Below are positions 26,254 to 35,815 of a DNA stretch of 64,000 nucleotides, one piece after another. Every line of letters begins with the position of its first letter. Position 1 is the first letter of the stretch. Below the pieces are notes generated by a model, which saw only the letters and a program-made list of their open reading frames with translations, made no database searches and was not told the DNA's origin. Made by a program: the position numbers and the translations under genes. This stretch comes from Spirochaetota bacterium (GTDB lineage: Bacteria; Spirochaetota; Spirochaetia; Treponematales; Treponemataceae), in contig JAEEQG010000148.1 in NCBI GenBank assembly GCA_016285185.1, positions 62,001-126,000 on the forward strand. Direction: 5' to 3'.

Positions 26254-26706
26254 ATGACAAACTCAGAGTTTTTTTTCAAAAACGGATTATATTTTTCATG
26301 TCAACAGTGTTCCAATTGTTGCAGACTGGAACCTGGTTATGTTTATTTGTCACAAAATGATTTGACAAAACTACTTGATTGGTTTAGTTTAGAAAAGGAC
26401 GCTTTTATTGCAAAATTTTGCAGATGGACACCATATTATGACGGTTCTGAAGTTTTAACTCTTAAAGAGAAAAAGAATTATGACTGTATTTTCTGGGATA
26501 ATGGTTGTACGGTCTATCCAGTTCGTCCTCTTCAATGTATGACTTTCCCTTTCTGGGATTATGTTATCAATGATGCAAACAGTTGGAAGGAGTGTTCTAA
26601 AGATTGTCCCGGAATTAATAAAGGAACATTTCATAGTCCGAATGAAATTGCAGAGAAAGCTTTTCTGACCAGAAGAAATATACCAGTCAAGCGCAACCAA
26701 TATTAG
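26254..26706 (+). CDS. YkgJ-family cysteine cluster protein
   Basis: 150 residues from the ATG at 26254, with AAAGG just upstream; a longer frame from 26218 would start inside the terminator. The cysteine cluster is C-x2-C-x2-CC in FSCQQCSNCCRLEPG (residues about 16-26), followed by CIFWDNGCTVYPVRPLQC and later CPG. This is the YkgJ/CxxCxxCC family, thought to chelate zinc or iron. No biochemical function is established. It is 10 bases upstream of the MBL-fold gene. Confidence 0.82.
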   Translation: MTNSEFFFKNGLYFSCQQCSNCCRLEPGYVYLSQNDLTKLLDWFSLEKDAFIAKFCRWTPYYDGSEVLTLKEKKNYDCIFWDNGCTVYPVRPLQCMTFPFWDYVINDANSWKECSKDCPGINKGTFHSPNEIAEKAFLTRRNIPVKRNQY

Positions 26707-26716
26707 GGGAGTGAAC

Positions 26717-27658
26717 ATGCGGGTTCATTTTTGGGGTGTAAGAGGTTCAATTCCTACACCATTAACACCTTTACAGTATAAGAACAGAATTGCGGCTATT
26801 ATTCAGCGTATAACTCCTAAGGATTTGGAATCCGAAGACACCCGTGAAAAATTCATAAATGACTTACCTGTATGGCTAAAATCCACTATAGGTGGCAACA
26901 GTTCATGCGTAGAATTAGTTACAGATGATAATCATTTTTTTGTATTTGATGGCGGTAGTGGATTGCGAGAACTGAACAAAGAATTAGCCGGTATTGAAGC
27001 TCCTGTTATTCATATGTTTTTTTCGCATTTCCATTGGGATCATATCCAGGGCATTCCTTTCTTTGAAAACATTTATAACAAAAAGGCAACATTACATATA
27101 TATTCTCCATGGCCTTCACAGAGAAAGATTCTTGCCAGACAAATGTCGTTTCCGTATTTCCCTGCAAAATGGGAAGATACCAATTCTCCTAAGATTATTT
27201 ATCATACATTAAAAAATAACAAACCAATAACAATTGGTGATTGTGAAATTTCTTGCAACAAGATGTATCATCCAGGAAATTCATATTCATATACGGTTAA
27301 GGAAAATGGGAAAAAATTCTGCTATGCAACAGATGTAGAATTGTCTGCAGTAACATGGCAGGAAGCACAGAAAAATAAAGAATTTTTTAAAAATACAGAT
27401 TTTATGATTCTCGATGCACAATATACTGTTGAAGAATTAAGCGAAAAGCCTAACTGGGGACATTCGTCGTTCTGTCACTGTGTTGATATGGCTGTTGAGT
27501 GGGGAATCAAAAAACTATATCTTTTCCATCATGAACCAAGATATGATGATAAAAAAATATATACCATCCTGCAGACAGCACAATGGTATGCTGATTCAAT
27601 AAAGGCAAAAGATTTGGAAATCTTTGTTGCAACGGAGGAAACCGATATTCTTATATAA
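26717..27658 (+). CDS. MBL-fold metal-dependent hydrolase
   Basis: 313 residues from the ATG at 26717, with AGGGGAG at 26705-26711 as ribosome-binding site. The start MRVHFWGVRGSIPTP is typical of a phosphodiesterase/hydrolase subgroup of the metallo-beta-lactamase fold. The metal motif is HFHWDHIQGIPFF (H-x-H-x-D-H), followed by the later ligands MYHPGNSYSY, ATDVE and LFHHEPRYDD. Substrate unknown; related proteins include cyclic-nucleotide phosphodiesterases. Confidence 0.82.
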   Translation: MRVHFWGVRGSIPTPLTPLQYKNRIAAIIQRITPKDLESEDTREKFINDLPVWLKSTIGGNSSCVELVTDDNHFFVFDGGSGLRELNKELAGIEAPVIHMFFSHFHWDHIQGIPFFENIYNKKATLHIYSPWPSQRKILARQMSFPYFPAKWEDTNSPKIIYHTLKNNKPITIGDCEISCNKMYHPGNSYSYTVKENGKKFCYATDVELSAVTWQEAQKNKEFFKNTDFMILDAQYTVEELSEKPNWGHSSFCHCVDMAVEWGIKKLYLFHHEPRYDDKKIYTILQTAQWYADSIKAKDLEIFVATEETDILI

Positions 27659-27677
27659 ATAAGAATATCATTCTTAT
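27644..27677 (+). promoter_or_regulatory. Competing hairpins upstream of the mltG region
   Basis: GATATTCTTAT (27644-27654) and ATAAGAATATC (27659-27669) form a perfect 11-base stem with loop ATAA. The second arm can instead pair with ATTCTTAT (27670-27677), giving an 8-base stem with loop ATC that ends at the base before the ATG at 27678. The two structures exclude each other. This is direct sequence structure; a regulatory role is inference. Confidence 0.45.
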
Positions 27678-27866
27678 ATGATTGAAAAAGGATTTTCTTA
27701 TACTTTTTCTGTTGAGGAAGCAAAGGATATCGCTCTTTTTATGCGAAAATTTGAGAATTCCATACCTGATTCTTTGAATAATTTTACAGAAACAATCGAA
27801 TCGCACCTATATAGTTCTATGAGTATTGATGAGGCGGAAGAGTTTTTTCATGGGAAAAATATTTAA
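27678..27866 (+). CDS. Small hypothetical protein upstream of mltG
   Basis: 62 residues, acidic: begins MIEKGFSYTFSVEEAKDIAL and ends EEFFHGKNI. There is no signal peptide or membrane helix. It overlaps the mltG start by 17 bases in another frame, consistent with translational coupling. There is no Shine-Dalgarno sequence; a hairpin ends directly before the ATG. No family recognised. It may be real and co-expressed with mltG, but the evidence is only position and coding look. Confidence 0.5.
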   Translation: MIEKGFSYTFSVEEAKDIALFMRKFENSIPDSLNNFTETIESHLYSSMSIDEAEEFFHGKNI

Positions 27867-28887
27867 GTTCTTTGTCATTATTCTACTGATTGTGATGCTT
27901 TTAGGAGCTTGCACTGTTATAGCCGCATTCTTTTACTTGCAAACGCCACTTACACAGAATAACACTGATTTTGAAAATTATATTTTAAAAATTCCGTCTG
28001 GACGAACAGTAAAACAGGTTGCAGAAGAATTAGTTGATAACAGAATAATCAGATCGAAGGAAATTTTTTACTTAAAAGCAAAACTCCAAAATTTTAAAAT
28101 GAAAGCAGGACGCTACGAAGTTTCTAGTAAAATGTCGGTGGATGAAATATTCGGATTATTGGAATCCGGAAGACAAGTCCATATTACGGTAAGCATTCCT
28201 GAAGGTCTCACTGTTTCGCAAATTGCGAAATTACTTGAAGAATCGGATGTTATCCTGTCCTCAGAAAAATTTATTGAAGAAGCCCAAAATCCTGATTTTC
28301 TTTCTGAATACAAGATTCCGGCAAATAATGCAGAAGGTTATCTTTTTCCAGACACTTATTATTTCAATCCTGCCATGGATGAAAGAGACGTACTTCATCG
28401 ACTCGCAGACAATTTTTTCAAAAAACTAGACGAACTTGAAATTCCATCAGAAAATCCAAAAACACTTTTTGAGATGGTTACGCTGGCATCAATAGTTGAA
28501 AGAGAATACCGCCGGCCAGAAGAAGCACCACTTATTGCCAGTGTTTTTCTTAACAGATTAAAATACAACATCGGTTTGGAATCTTGTGCAACAATTGTAT
28601 ACATAATAACTGAAGAAAAGGGTAGACCTCATCCGGAAAAAATAAGTTATGAGGATCTAAAAATTGACAGTAGATATAATACTTACAAATGGGCAGGACT
28701 ACCTCCCGGTCCTATCTCAAATCCTGGTGCAGTTGCACTGAAAGCAGTTGCAAATCCTGCAAAGACAAATTATTTTTATTTTAGGGTTGCAGATTCTGCC
28801 GCTGGTACTCATCATTTCTCCTCATCTCTTGAGGAACATGCCACTGCAGGCAGAAATTTGAGTGTAAAAAAATCAGCAGGACACTAA
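27850..28887 (+). CDS. mltG: Endolytic murein transglycosylase MltG (YceG-like)
   Basis: 345 residues from the ATG at 27850, with GGAAGAG upstream; a frame from 27826 adds eight unlikely residues. An N-terminal membrane helix (about 5-27) is followed by a LysM-like region with IPSGRTVKQVAEEL and the YceG catalytic domain. The catalytic Glu is in NAEGYLFPDTYYF, and LASIVEREY and AGLPPGPISNPG are the other conserved blocks. It cuts nascent glycan strands at the inner membrane. dnaG starts at the next base after its stop. Confidence 0.93.
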   Translation: MGKIFKFFVIILLIVMLLGACTVIAAFFYLQTPLTQNNTDFENYILKIPSGRTVKQVAEELVDNRIIRSKEIFYLKAKLQNFKMKAGRYEVSSKMSVDEIFGLLESGRQVHITVSIPEGLTVSQIAKLLEESDVILSSEKFIEEAQNPDFLSEYKIPANNAEGYLFPDTYYFNPAMDERDVLHRLADNFFKKLDELEIPSENPKTLFEMVTLASIVEREYRRPEEAPLIASVFLNRLKYNIGLESCATIVYIITEEKGRPHPEKISYEDLKIDSRYNTYKWAGLPPGPISNPGAVALKAVANPAKTNYFYFRVADSAAGTHHFSSSLEEHATAGRNLSVKKSAGH

Positions 28888-30714
28888 ATGCCTAAAATAT
28901 CATCACAAACAATTGATGAAGTAAATTCTCAGACAGATATAGTTTCTCTAATTAGCGAATATGTACATTTGCAAAAGAGAGGTTCTGATTATTGGGGTTG
29001 TTGTCCATTTCACAATGAAAAGACACCGTCTTTTTCTGTATCACCTGATAAAAAAATATATTATTGTTTTGGTTGTTTAAAAGGTGGGTCAGTAATAAGT
29101 TTTTACAAGGAAATTGAAAAAGTATCTTTTTATGATGCTGTTCATGCATTGGCGAAACGTACTGGAATTCAAATTATTTATGATGGAAATGTAAAAGAGA
29201 ACAAAGAAGAAGAACAACAATACAAGTATAAAAAAGATCTGCTCGAATTATACAAAAAGGTTGCAGGAATGTTTAATTATTTTCTCGTTTCAACAGAAAT
29301 GGGGAAAAAAGCACTTGACTACATTAAAAACCGAGGAGTAACAGAACAGATAATAAACGAATTTCAGTTAGGTTATTCTCCTTCAGACAGATATTGGTTA
29401 AAAAAATTTCTGCTAGAGAAAAATTATTCTGCAGAATTTCTTGAAAACAGCGGATTGTTTTCTAAGAATTATAATAATGTATCCTTTTTTTCCGACAGGC
29501 TAATGTTCCCGATTTGTAATAGGAATGGAGAAGTTATTGCTTTTGGCGGTAGGATTCTTACTGATCAAAAACCAAAATATCTTAATACAGGTGATTTGCC
29601 TCAATATAAAAAAGGTGAAACATTATATGCTTTTCATCTTGCTAAAGAAGCAATCCGAAGAACAGAATCAGTCATTTTTTGTGAAGGCTACATGGATGTA
29701 ATTGCATATCATCAAGCAGGAATTTGTCAGGCTGTTGCTCCTTTAGGGACTGCTCTTACAGAAAATCAGGTTTCAACCATAAAACCGCTGGTAAAAACGG
29801 TTTATCTCTCATTTGACGGTGATTCTGCAGGTATGAATGCAACATATAAAGCTATACTTCTTTGCAGGAAAGCCGATCTTTCCGTCAAAATAATTGACAT
29901 AAATTCCTTTTTTCAGAATTCTTCGCAAAAACCAAAAGATCCTGCTGATATTTTATTAAATTTTGGTGCTCAAACCTTGACAGATATAATAAATAACAGT
30001 ATATTTGATTGCGATTTTTTATTGAATAAACTGGCAAAAATGTATCCTGTTGAAACTTCAGAAGGGAAAACCCAAGCAGCACTTGACTTCTTCCCATATA
30101 TTGATGCATTGCAGTCAGCAATTCAAAAAGAATCTTGTTTTGAGCTGCTTGCACAGACTTTCGGATTAAATCTGACTGCTGTAAAATCGGATTTTGAAAA
30201 CCGTGATGCAGCTCGAAAAAGAGCAGAAATTGGAGCGAAAAAATCTTTAAACAATATACAAACTCAAGATATTATTAAAAAAAATGCAGAGCTACGGGCG
30301 GTACTTGCAGTAGTTGCGCATATGGATTCTTTTCCTGAAATGCGTTCATTACTTTCTCCCGATGATTTTGAAGAGCCTCTGGCAAAAGAGTTGTATTTTA
30401 TTCTTGAAGAGTGTTTCCGTGAAGAAGCTGCAAGCTATGATTCGATTCTTTCAAAATGTGAAGATGAAAGACTGAAAAAACTGGTTACAGAAACAATCGT
30501 TTCAAAGGAATTTGAAATTAATTCTGAAAAAACCATAGAAGACAGTATTAATTTATTAAAAAAAAGAAGTCTTGAAAGAAAGCGAACACGGTTAATTAAC
30601 AAAATAAGATTGTGGAAAGGTTCCACATTGGAGGATTTTCAGGAACTGCAAAAAATGCAATCCGAAAAAATCTCAATTGATAATGAACTAGAGAAGAAGG
30701 ACACTAAAGAATGA
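28888..30714 (+). CDS. dnaG: DNA primase
   Basis: 608 residues. The CHC2 zinc finger uses C39, H42, C60 and C63 ([12 protein letters not shown] ... YYCFGC). The catalytic core and Toprim domain follow: [22 protein letters not shown], and the acidic motif SFDGDSAG. The C-terminal helicase-binding part (about 450-608) is helical. It makes RNA primers for replication. It sits directly between mltG and rpoD, overlapping rpoD by 4 bases, which is the old dnaG-rpoD macromolecular-synthesis linkage. Confidence 0.96.
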   Translation: MPKISSQTIDEVNSQTDIVSLISEYVHLQKRGSDYWGCCPFHNEKTPSFSVSPDKKIYYCFGCLKGGSVISFYKEIEKVSFYDAVHALAKRTGIQIIYDGNVKENKEEEQQYKYKKDLLELYKKVAGMFNYFLVSTEMGKKALDYIKNRGVTEQIINEFQLGYSPSDRYWLKKFLLEKNYSAEFLENSGLFSKNYNNVSFFSDRLMFPICNRNGEVIAFGGRILTDQKPKYLNTGDLPQYKKGETLYAFHLAKEAIRRTESVIFCEGYMDVIAYHQAGICQAVAPLGTALTENQVSTIKPLVKTVYLSFDGDSAGMNATYKAILLCRKADLSVKIIDINSFFQNSSQKPKDPADILLNFGAQTLTDIINNSIFDCDFLLNKLAKMYPVETSEGKTQAALDFFPYIDALQSAIQKESCFELLAQTFGLNLTAVKSDFENRDAARKRAEIGAKKSLNNIQTQDIIKKNAELRAVLAVVAHMDSFPEMRSLLSPDDFEEPLAKELYFILEECFREEAASYDSILSKCEDERLKKLVTETIVSKEFEINSEKTIEDSINLLKKRSLERKRTRLINKIRLWKGSTLEDFQELQKMQSEKISIDNELEKKDTKE

Positions 30715-32465
30715 GTATGGATCAAAAATTTGCTCCTTTAGTTGAAAAACTTATTGAACACGGCAAGAATAAAAAAGTTATAACCATCGATGAAATAAAT
30801 GAAATGCTTCCACCGGAAATCACAAATTCCGACAATATGGATGAAGTTTTTGCTCTTTTAGAAAAAAATTCAATTCAAATTGCAGAAGTTGAAGATGACG
30901 AGATCCTAAAAGATGATGATGCTGATTTATCGATAACAGATGAAAACTACAAGAAAAAACTTGTAAACAGCGATAAAGATGCTTCAAATGTTGATGATCC
31001 GATTAGATTGTATTTAAAAGATATTGGCAAAGAACATCTTTTAACAGCAGAACAGGAAGTTGAGCTTTCAAAAAAAATGGAAGCTGGAGAAAACATTATA
31101 AAAGATGTAATTCGCAATTCCGGTATGATTATTCCTGAGTTTTATGCAATAGCACAAAAAGCTTTCACAAAAATAGATCCTCATGAATCCGGCAAGCCAA
31201 GAAAAGAAATAAATGAGGAAATGGCAGAAAAAAGACGGCTTAAGACACACTACAGTGAAGCATTAAAACAGATTCTACCCGAAATCAAACAATATATTGC
31301 ATTGAAAAAGCATCTTTTTGAAAAGGATCCGAACAGTAATTTATTTGAAGATGAAACTTTAATGGAATTAAGAAATAAAATTCTTCCTGTTTTACAGAGT
31401 GTGGATATACAGTCAGAAGAAATTGAACATTTTTCGGATAAATTTATAGAGGCAACGAAGAAAATAAAAGAATACCGCCACCGTCAGGAAAAAAAGGAAA
31501 AAGAACTGCGTATTTCAGATTATGCAGAACTGCGTGCACTTGGAAAAAGAGTTGCTCTAAAATCCGAAAGGGCAAAACTTGAAGAAGAACTTGGCATTCC
31601 TTCAGATGATATCCGAGAAATTTATACACAGATTCAAAAGATTGACAGAAAGCTCCGAAGGTTAGAATATGATTTTGAAAATAACATAGATGAAATTTTG
31701 CAAATGGCAAGAGAGATTCAACGAGGTCGTATAATGATGAAAAGAGCAAAAGATCGCCTGATAAATGCGAATCTTCGTCTTGTTGTTTCAATTGCAAAAA
31801 AATATACAAACAGGGGGCTGCATTTCTTTGATCTTGTTCAGGAAGGTAATATAGGTCTTATAAAAGCTGTCGAAAAATTTGAATACCGAAAAGGATACAA
31901 ATTTTCTACATATGCAACATGGTGGATCCGTCAGGCTATAACACGTTCAATTTCTGATCAAGCAAGAACAATCCGAGTACCAGTCCATATGATTGAGCAA
32001 ATAAATAAAGTGGTTCGTGAATCGCGTCAGCTTATGCAACGTCTTGGAAGAGAACCAACTGATGAAGAGATTGCCGAACAACTAGGTTGGAACATTCCGA
32101 GAGTTAAGCAGGTTAAAAATGTTGCACGAGAACCGATTTCACTTGAAACACCAATAGGTGAAGAGGAAGATTCAATACTTGGCGATTTTATAGAGGACAA
32201 AGAAGTTGAAAATCCTGCAACAAAAACTGCTTTTACACTATTACAGGAACAACTTCAGGAAGTTCTAGAAACATTACCATCACGAGAACAAGAGGTGCTT
32301 AAAATGCGTTTTGGTCTTGATGATGGTTATTCTCTAACACTTGAAGAAGTCGGTCTTTACTTTAATGTTACACGAGAACGTATTAGACAGATAGAAGCAA
32401 AAGCACTTCGAAGACTCCGACACCCCCGTAGAGCAAACGGGCTTAGAGAATATCTGGATAATTAA
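30711..32465 (+). CDS. rpoD: Primary sigma factor RpoD
   Basis: 584 residues. Region 1.1 is at about 5-62, region 1.2 starts near residue 95 ([12 protein letters not shown]), and a non-conserved region lies at about 130-320. Region 2 contains [20 protein letters not shown] and [20 protein letters not shown]. Region 3 is followed by region 4.2 [19 protein letters not shown] near the end. The -35/-10 hexamers seen across this window fit recognition by this factor. ATGA overlap with dnaG. Confidence 0.97.
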   Translation: MSMDQKFAPLVEKLIEHGKNKKVITIDEINEMLPPEITNSDNMDEVFALLEKNSIQIAEVEDDEILKDDDADLSITDENYKKKLVNSDKDASNVDDPIRLYLKDIGKEHLLTAEQEVELSKKMEAGENIIKDVIRNSGMIIPEFYAIAQKAFTKIDPHESGKPRKEINEEMAEKRRLKTHYSEALKQILPEIKQYIALKKHLFEKDPNSNLFEDETLMELRNKILPVLQSVDIQSEEIEHFSDKFIEATKKIKEYRHRQEKKEKELRISDYAELRALGKRVALKSERAKLEEELGIPSDDIREIYTQIQKIDRKLRRLEYDFENNIDEILQMAREIQRGRIMMKRAKDRLINANLRLVVSIAKKYTNRGLHFFDLVQEGNIGLIKAVEKFEYRKGYKFSTYATWWIRQAITRSISDQARTIRVPVHMIEQINKVVRESRQLMQRLGREPTDEEIAEQLGWNIPRVKQVKNVAREPISLETPIGEEEDSILGDFIEDKEVENPATKTAFTLLQEQLQEVLETLPSREQEVLKMRFGLDDGYSLTLEEVGLYFNVTRERIRQIEAKALRRLRHPRRANGLREYLDN

Positions 32466-32475
32466 TATCGTTGAC

Positions 32476-32505
32476 TAGACAATTTGAGCATAAATTTTGT
32501 ATATT
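32476..32505 (+). promoter_or_regulatory. Promoter for the zinc-ribbon coiled-coil gene
   Basis: TAGACA (32476-32481), an 18-base spacer and TATATT (32500-32505). The start near 32512 leaves about 20 bases, ending in AGAGAGG before the ATG at 32533. Confidence 0.45.
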
Positions 32506-32532
32506 AAATCTACTTAATAGAGAGGTTTTATT

Positions 32533-33405
32533 ATGGAGATGACTGAAATATTTGATAAACTAAAAGAACTTCAGGAAATTCTTAAATCTAAATATGAAAT
32601 TGAGAAGGAAATTGTAGACGCTCCAAAACAATTAACTTCTCAAGAAGAATTATTAGCCCGTCTTCAGACAGAATTTATTGAAAAAAATGAAAAATATGAA
32701 GAAAAACGTACAAGAATCCTTGCTTTGAAAACTGAGCTTGCTGAAACGGAATCAAAAAGAGAAAATAGCGAAAAAGCTATGGATAATATAACTACTCACC
32801 GCGAATATGAAATTCTTGAAAAAGAAATCAAAGATGCAACAGATGCAGAACAGAGATTACGGAAGGACCTCCAAAAAGAAGAAAAAGACTTTGCAGATTT
32901 AGATGAAAACCTTAAACATGATGAGCAATTTATCGAACAGCAAAAAAACGAGCTCCAGACACGCAAGGAACAGATGGAACAGGAAATTAATTCTTATCGC
33001 CAACAACTTGATGATTTAAAGAATCAGGAAGATAAGATTACACCTGGTATAGATCCCGAAACAATTTTCAAATTTGAAAGGATTATAAAAAGTAAACATC
33101 TTGGTATAGTTTCTGTTAAAGGTAATGTCTGTGATGGTTGCCATATGATTCTACCAGCACAATTTGCCAATGATGTTCATGCTGGCGAAAAAATAATGTT
33201 TTGTCCATACTGTAGTCGTATTCTTGTATATGAACCGAATGAAAACGGTGAAAGTGAATTCTTTAGAATGGAAGACACCGGAAGTCTGATTGATGATGAT
33301 GATGAATCATCTTTTGATTCATCAGATGATGGTTTTGGCGGTAATGATTATGATGATGAGGACAATGGACGCCATACGAGGGATGATTATAACGATTTTG
33401 AGTAG
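32533..33405 (+). CDS. Coiled-coil protein with C4 zinc ribbon and acidic tail
   Basis: 290 residues. Residues about 1-180 are a long antiparallel coiled coil. Residues about 195-235 are a C4 zinc ribbon (VCDGCHMILP then MFCPYCSRILVY). The last 45 residues are extremely acidic (DDDDESSFDSSDDGFGG and beyond). This is the family sometimes called CT398/C4-type zinc ribbon; related proteins bind sigma factors or flagellar parts, but its role here is not known. It lies between rpoD and rnpB. The acidic tail looks specific to this lineage. Confidence 0.8.
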   Translation: MEMTEIFDKLKELQEILKSKYEIEKEIVDAPKQLTSQEELLARLQTEFIEKNEKYEEKRTRILALKTELAETESKRENSEKAMDNITTHREYEILEKEIKDATDAEQRLRKDLQKEEKDFADLDENLKHDEQFIEQQKNELQTRKEQMEQEINSYRQQLDDLKNQEDKITPGIDPETIFKFERIIKSKHLGIVSVKGNVCDGCHMILPAQFANDVHAGEKIMFCPYCSRILVYEPNENGESEFFRMEDTGSLIDDDDESSFDSSDDGFGGNDYDDEDNGRHTRDDYNDFE

Positions 33406-33413
33406 TAATTAAT

Positions 33414-33782
33414 GCAGAAGAGATTCGGTCGCTGATATTTTTTTTATCAGAGGAAAGTCCGGGCTCCTTCGGAAAAGATGCCAGTTAATAACTGGGAATT
33501 AAAGCAGAAATGTTTTGATTACAGACAGCGCAACAGAAAGTATACAGCCATTAAAAATGGTTATGGTGAAATGGTGGAGTAAGAGCCCACCTTATAAGTG
33601 GTAACACTTATTGAACGGCAAGCCTCATCTGGAGCAAAGTTAAATTATAACTATATATGTTCCGATATAAAGTTATGGGTAAACTGCTGGAGACAAAGTG
33701 TAAATTTTGTCCAAGATAGATGACCGGATGAGAACTTTGTTCTCATGACAGAACTCGGCTTATTGTCTCTTCTGCTTTTTTT
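33414..33782 (+). ncRNA. rnpB: RNase P RNA (type A)
   Basis: Catalytic RNA that removes tRNA 5' leaders. The P1 helix is a perfect 10-base pairing of GCAGAAGAGA (33414-33423) with TCTCTTCTGC (33766-33775). The universal core is clear: GAGGAAAGTCCGGGCTCC (P4 5' side) near 33451 and ACAGAACTCGGCTTA (P4 3' side) near 33748. AGATAGATGACCG (33714-33726) is a further conserved block. The T-run 33776-33782 directly after P1 probably acts as terminator. It ends 11 bases before the next coding gene. Confidence 0.96.
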
Positions 33783-33793
33783 GGATTTAATTT

Positions 33794-34762
33794 ATGAAAA
33801 AAAGACGTTATGATAGTTATTCAATGGTGATAACCGGTGAAAGAAAGAAAAAACTCATTAAGAACTTTATAATAATTACTGTTTTTATTTTAGTTTTCTT
33901 TGTTATCGGTATATTGCTACGTTATTATTTCTTAAAAAGAGAATCCAATCGTTCAATGTCAATTGAAAAATTGCAAGAATACTGGAGTCTTCAGCAATAT
34001 GAAGATGTTTATGATTTGTCAGACAAATTGATTGAACAAAAACCCATGTTTTCTGCTGCCAGAATGTATCACGGTTATGCTGCTTATTATCTTGCAATAG
34101 AACAAACTGAAATTTCAAAAGCATTAAATTATATTGATGAATGTATAAATTCTCTTAGAATAGTTCTCCTAAATAATAAAAAAAAGGCAGAATCACAAAT
34201 TAATTATATTCTTGCAAAAGCATACTTCCAAAAAAATGTATTTTCGTCTTATAATTATTATGCAAATTTAGTAATACGGTATTTTGAGACAGCACAAAAA
34301 AATGGCTTTTTTGCACCTGATATACCGGAGTTTTTAGGGCAGGCATATTCTCAACTCGGAATGGCAGAGGAAAGCATTGCTGCTTTTACAGAAGCACTTT
34401 CCATAAGAGAATCTGAATCACTTTTAAAAGCTATCGGTGAACAATATTATTTGATAGGTGATTATTCAAACGCAAAACCATATATGGTTAGAATAATACA
34501 AAACAGCAAAGATGATGTTCTTGTACAAGAAAGCCGTAATTTACTTGGAAAGATATATATTGATGAGAATAATTTTACTGAAGCTAAAAAAGAATTCGAA
34601 CAGATTTTGCAGAAAAATGAAAATTATGCTGACGCATATTATGGTCTTGGTATAATATATGAAAAACAGGGTGATATGATAAAAGCCCGCTCTGAATGGC
34701 GAAAAGCTCTAAGAGTGCAATCAACTCATTCTGGTGCAATACAAAAACTGAGTAATAATTAG
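33794..34762 (+). CDS. Membrane-anchored TPR protein upstream of mreB
   Basis: 322 residues. One N-terminal helix (about 24-43; LIKNFIIITVFILVFFVIGI) is followed by about six TPR units to the end (PEFLGQAYSQLGMAEESIAA, ADAYYGLGIIYEKQGDMIKA). The polarity (basic N-terminus) suggests the TPRs are outside the cytoplasmic membrane. It is 12 bases before mreB in the rod-shape operon, so a role in wall synthesis or assembly is plausible but inferred from position only. Confidence 0.8.
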   Translation: MKKRRYDSYSMVITGERKKKLIKNFIIITVFILVFFVIGILLRYYFLKRESNRSMSIEKLQEYWSLQQYEDVYDLSDKLIEQKPMFSAARMYHGYAAYYLAIEQTEISKALNYIDECINSLRIVLLNNKKKAESQINYILAKAYFQKNVFSSYNYYANLVIRYFETAQKNGFFAPDIPEFLGQAYSQLGMAEESIAAFTEALSIRESESLLKAIGEQYYLIGDYSNAKPYMVRIIQNSKDDVLVQESRNLLGKIYIDENNFTEAKKEFEQILQKNENYADAYYGLGIIYEKQGDMIKARSEWRKALRVQSTHSGAIQKLSNN

Positions 34763-34774
34763 GGGGACTTTTTA

Positions 34775-35809
34775 ATGGGTTTATTTGATGGTTTTACAGC
34801 CGATATTGGTGTTGATTTAGGTACATGTAATACACTTATTTACGTAAAAGGGAAGGGTATTGTTATAAATGAACCTTCTGTTGTTGCTGTTGAACGAGGT
34901 ACAAAAACAGTTGTTGCTGTTGGTGAAAATGCAAAAAGAATGCTTTGGAAAACACCAGACAATATAACTGCTATACGACCTTTAAAAGATGGTGTTATAG
35001 CCGATATGGATACAACAGAAAAAATGATAAAATTCTTTATTTCAAAAATAATCCCCAGACATAGAATTTTTAAACCCAACATGAAAATTGGAATACCATC
35101 CTGTATTACAGAAGTTGAACGTCGAGCTGTAATAGAATCAGCTCTTAAAGCAGGTGCAAGAAATGTACAAGTTATTCAGGAATCATTAGCAGCTGCAATT
35201 GGTGCAAAAATTCCAATTAATGAACCCGCTGGACACATGGTTTGCGATATTGGAGGCGGTACAACTGAGGTATCTGTTATTTCTTTAAGCGGTATGGTAG
35301 TTTCAAATGCTATCCGGGTAGGTGGCGATAAATTTGATGAAGCGATAATACGATACATTCAAGATACTCACAATCTTATTATTGGACCACAGATGGCTGA
35401 AAGAATTAAAATTGAAATAGGAAGTGCTGTCCCTGAAAAAATTATGGAAAAAATGGAGATAAAAGGTACCGACAAAACAACAGGTTTACCACGAAGGCTC
35501 CCTATTGATGCAACTGATGTTCGCCAGGCAATGAATGAACCCATAAATCAGATTGTAAGTGAAATTAAGCGCACTCTTGGCGAAACTCCACCTGAACTTT
35601 CTGCAGACATTATGGAAAGAGGTATTGTTATGACTGGAGGAGGTTCTCTACTAAGAGATTTTCCTAAACTTATATCAAAAGAAACCGGTGTTCCTGTTAT
35701 TCTTGCAGAAGATCCATTGTCATGTGTTGCCATCGGTGCTGGATTATCTTTTGAACTTGACAGAGACACCTCAGCAGATAGAAGTATATATGACAGCCTA
35801 AACAGTTAA
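34775..35809 (+). CDS. mreB: Rod-shape determining actin homologue MreB
   Basis: 344 residues. Actin-fold motifs: phosphate 1 DIGVDLGTCNTLIYVKGKG (about 7-25), phosphate 2 MVCDIGGGTTEVSVISL (about 154-170), adenosine MTGGGSLL (about 287-294). It forms ATP-dependent filaments under the membrane that guide wall synthesis. AGGGGGA lies upstream of the ATG. mreC follows after 6 bases. Confidence 0.97.
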   Translation: MGLFDGFTADIGVDLGTCNTLIYVKGKGIVINEPSVVAVERGTKTVVAVGENAKRMLWKTPDNITAIRPLKDGVIADMDTTEKMIKFFISKIIPRHRIFKPNMKIGIPSCITEVERRAVIESALKAGARNVQVIQESLAAAIGAKIPINEPAGHMVCDIGGGTTEVSVISLSGMVVSNAIRVGGDKFDEAIIRYIQDTHNLIIGPQMAERIKIEIGSAVPEKIMEKMEIKGTDKTTGLPRRLPIDATDVRQAMNEPINQIVSEIKRTLGETPPELSADIMERGIVMTGGGSLLRDFPKLISKETGVPVILAEDPLSCVAIGAGLSFELDRDTSADRSIYDSLNS

Positions 35810-35815
35810 ACTTTT

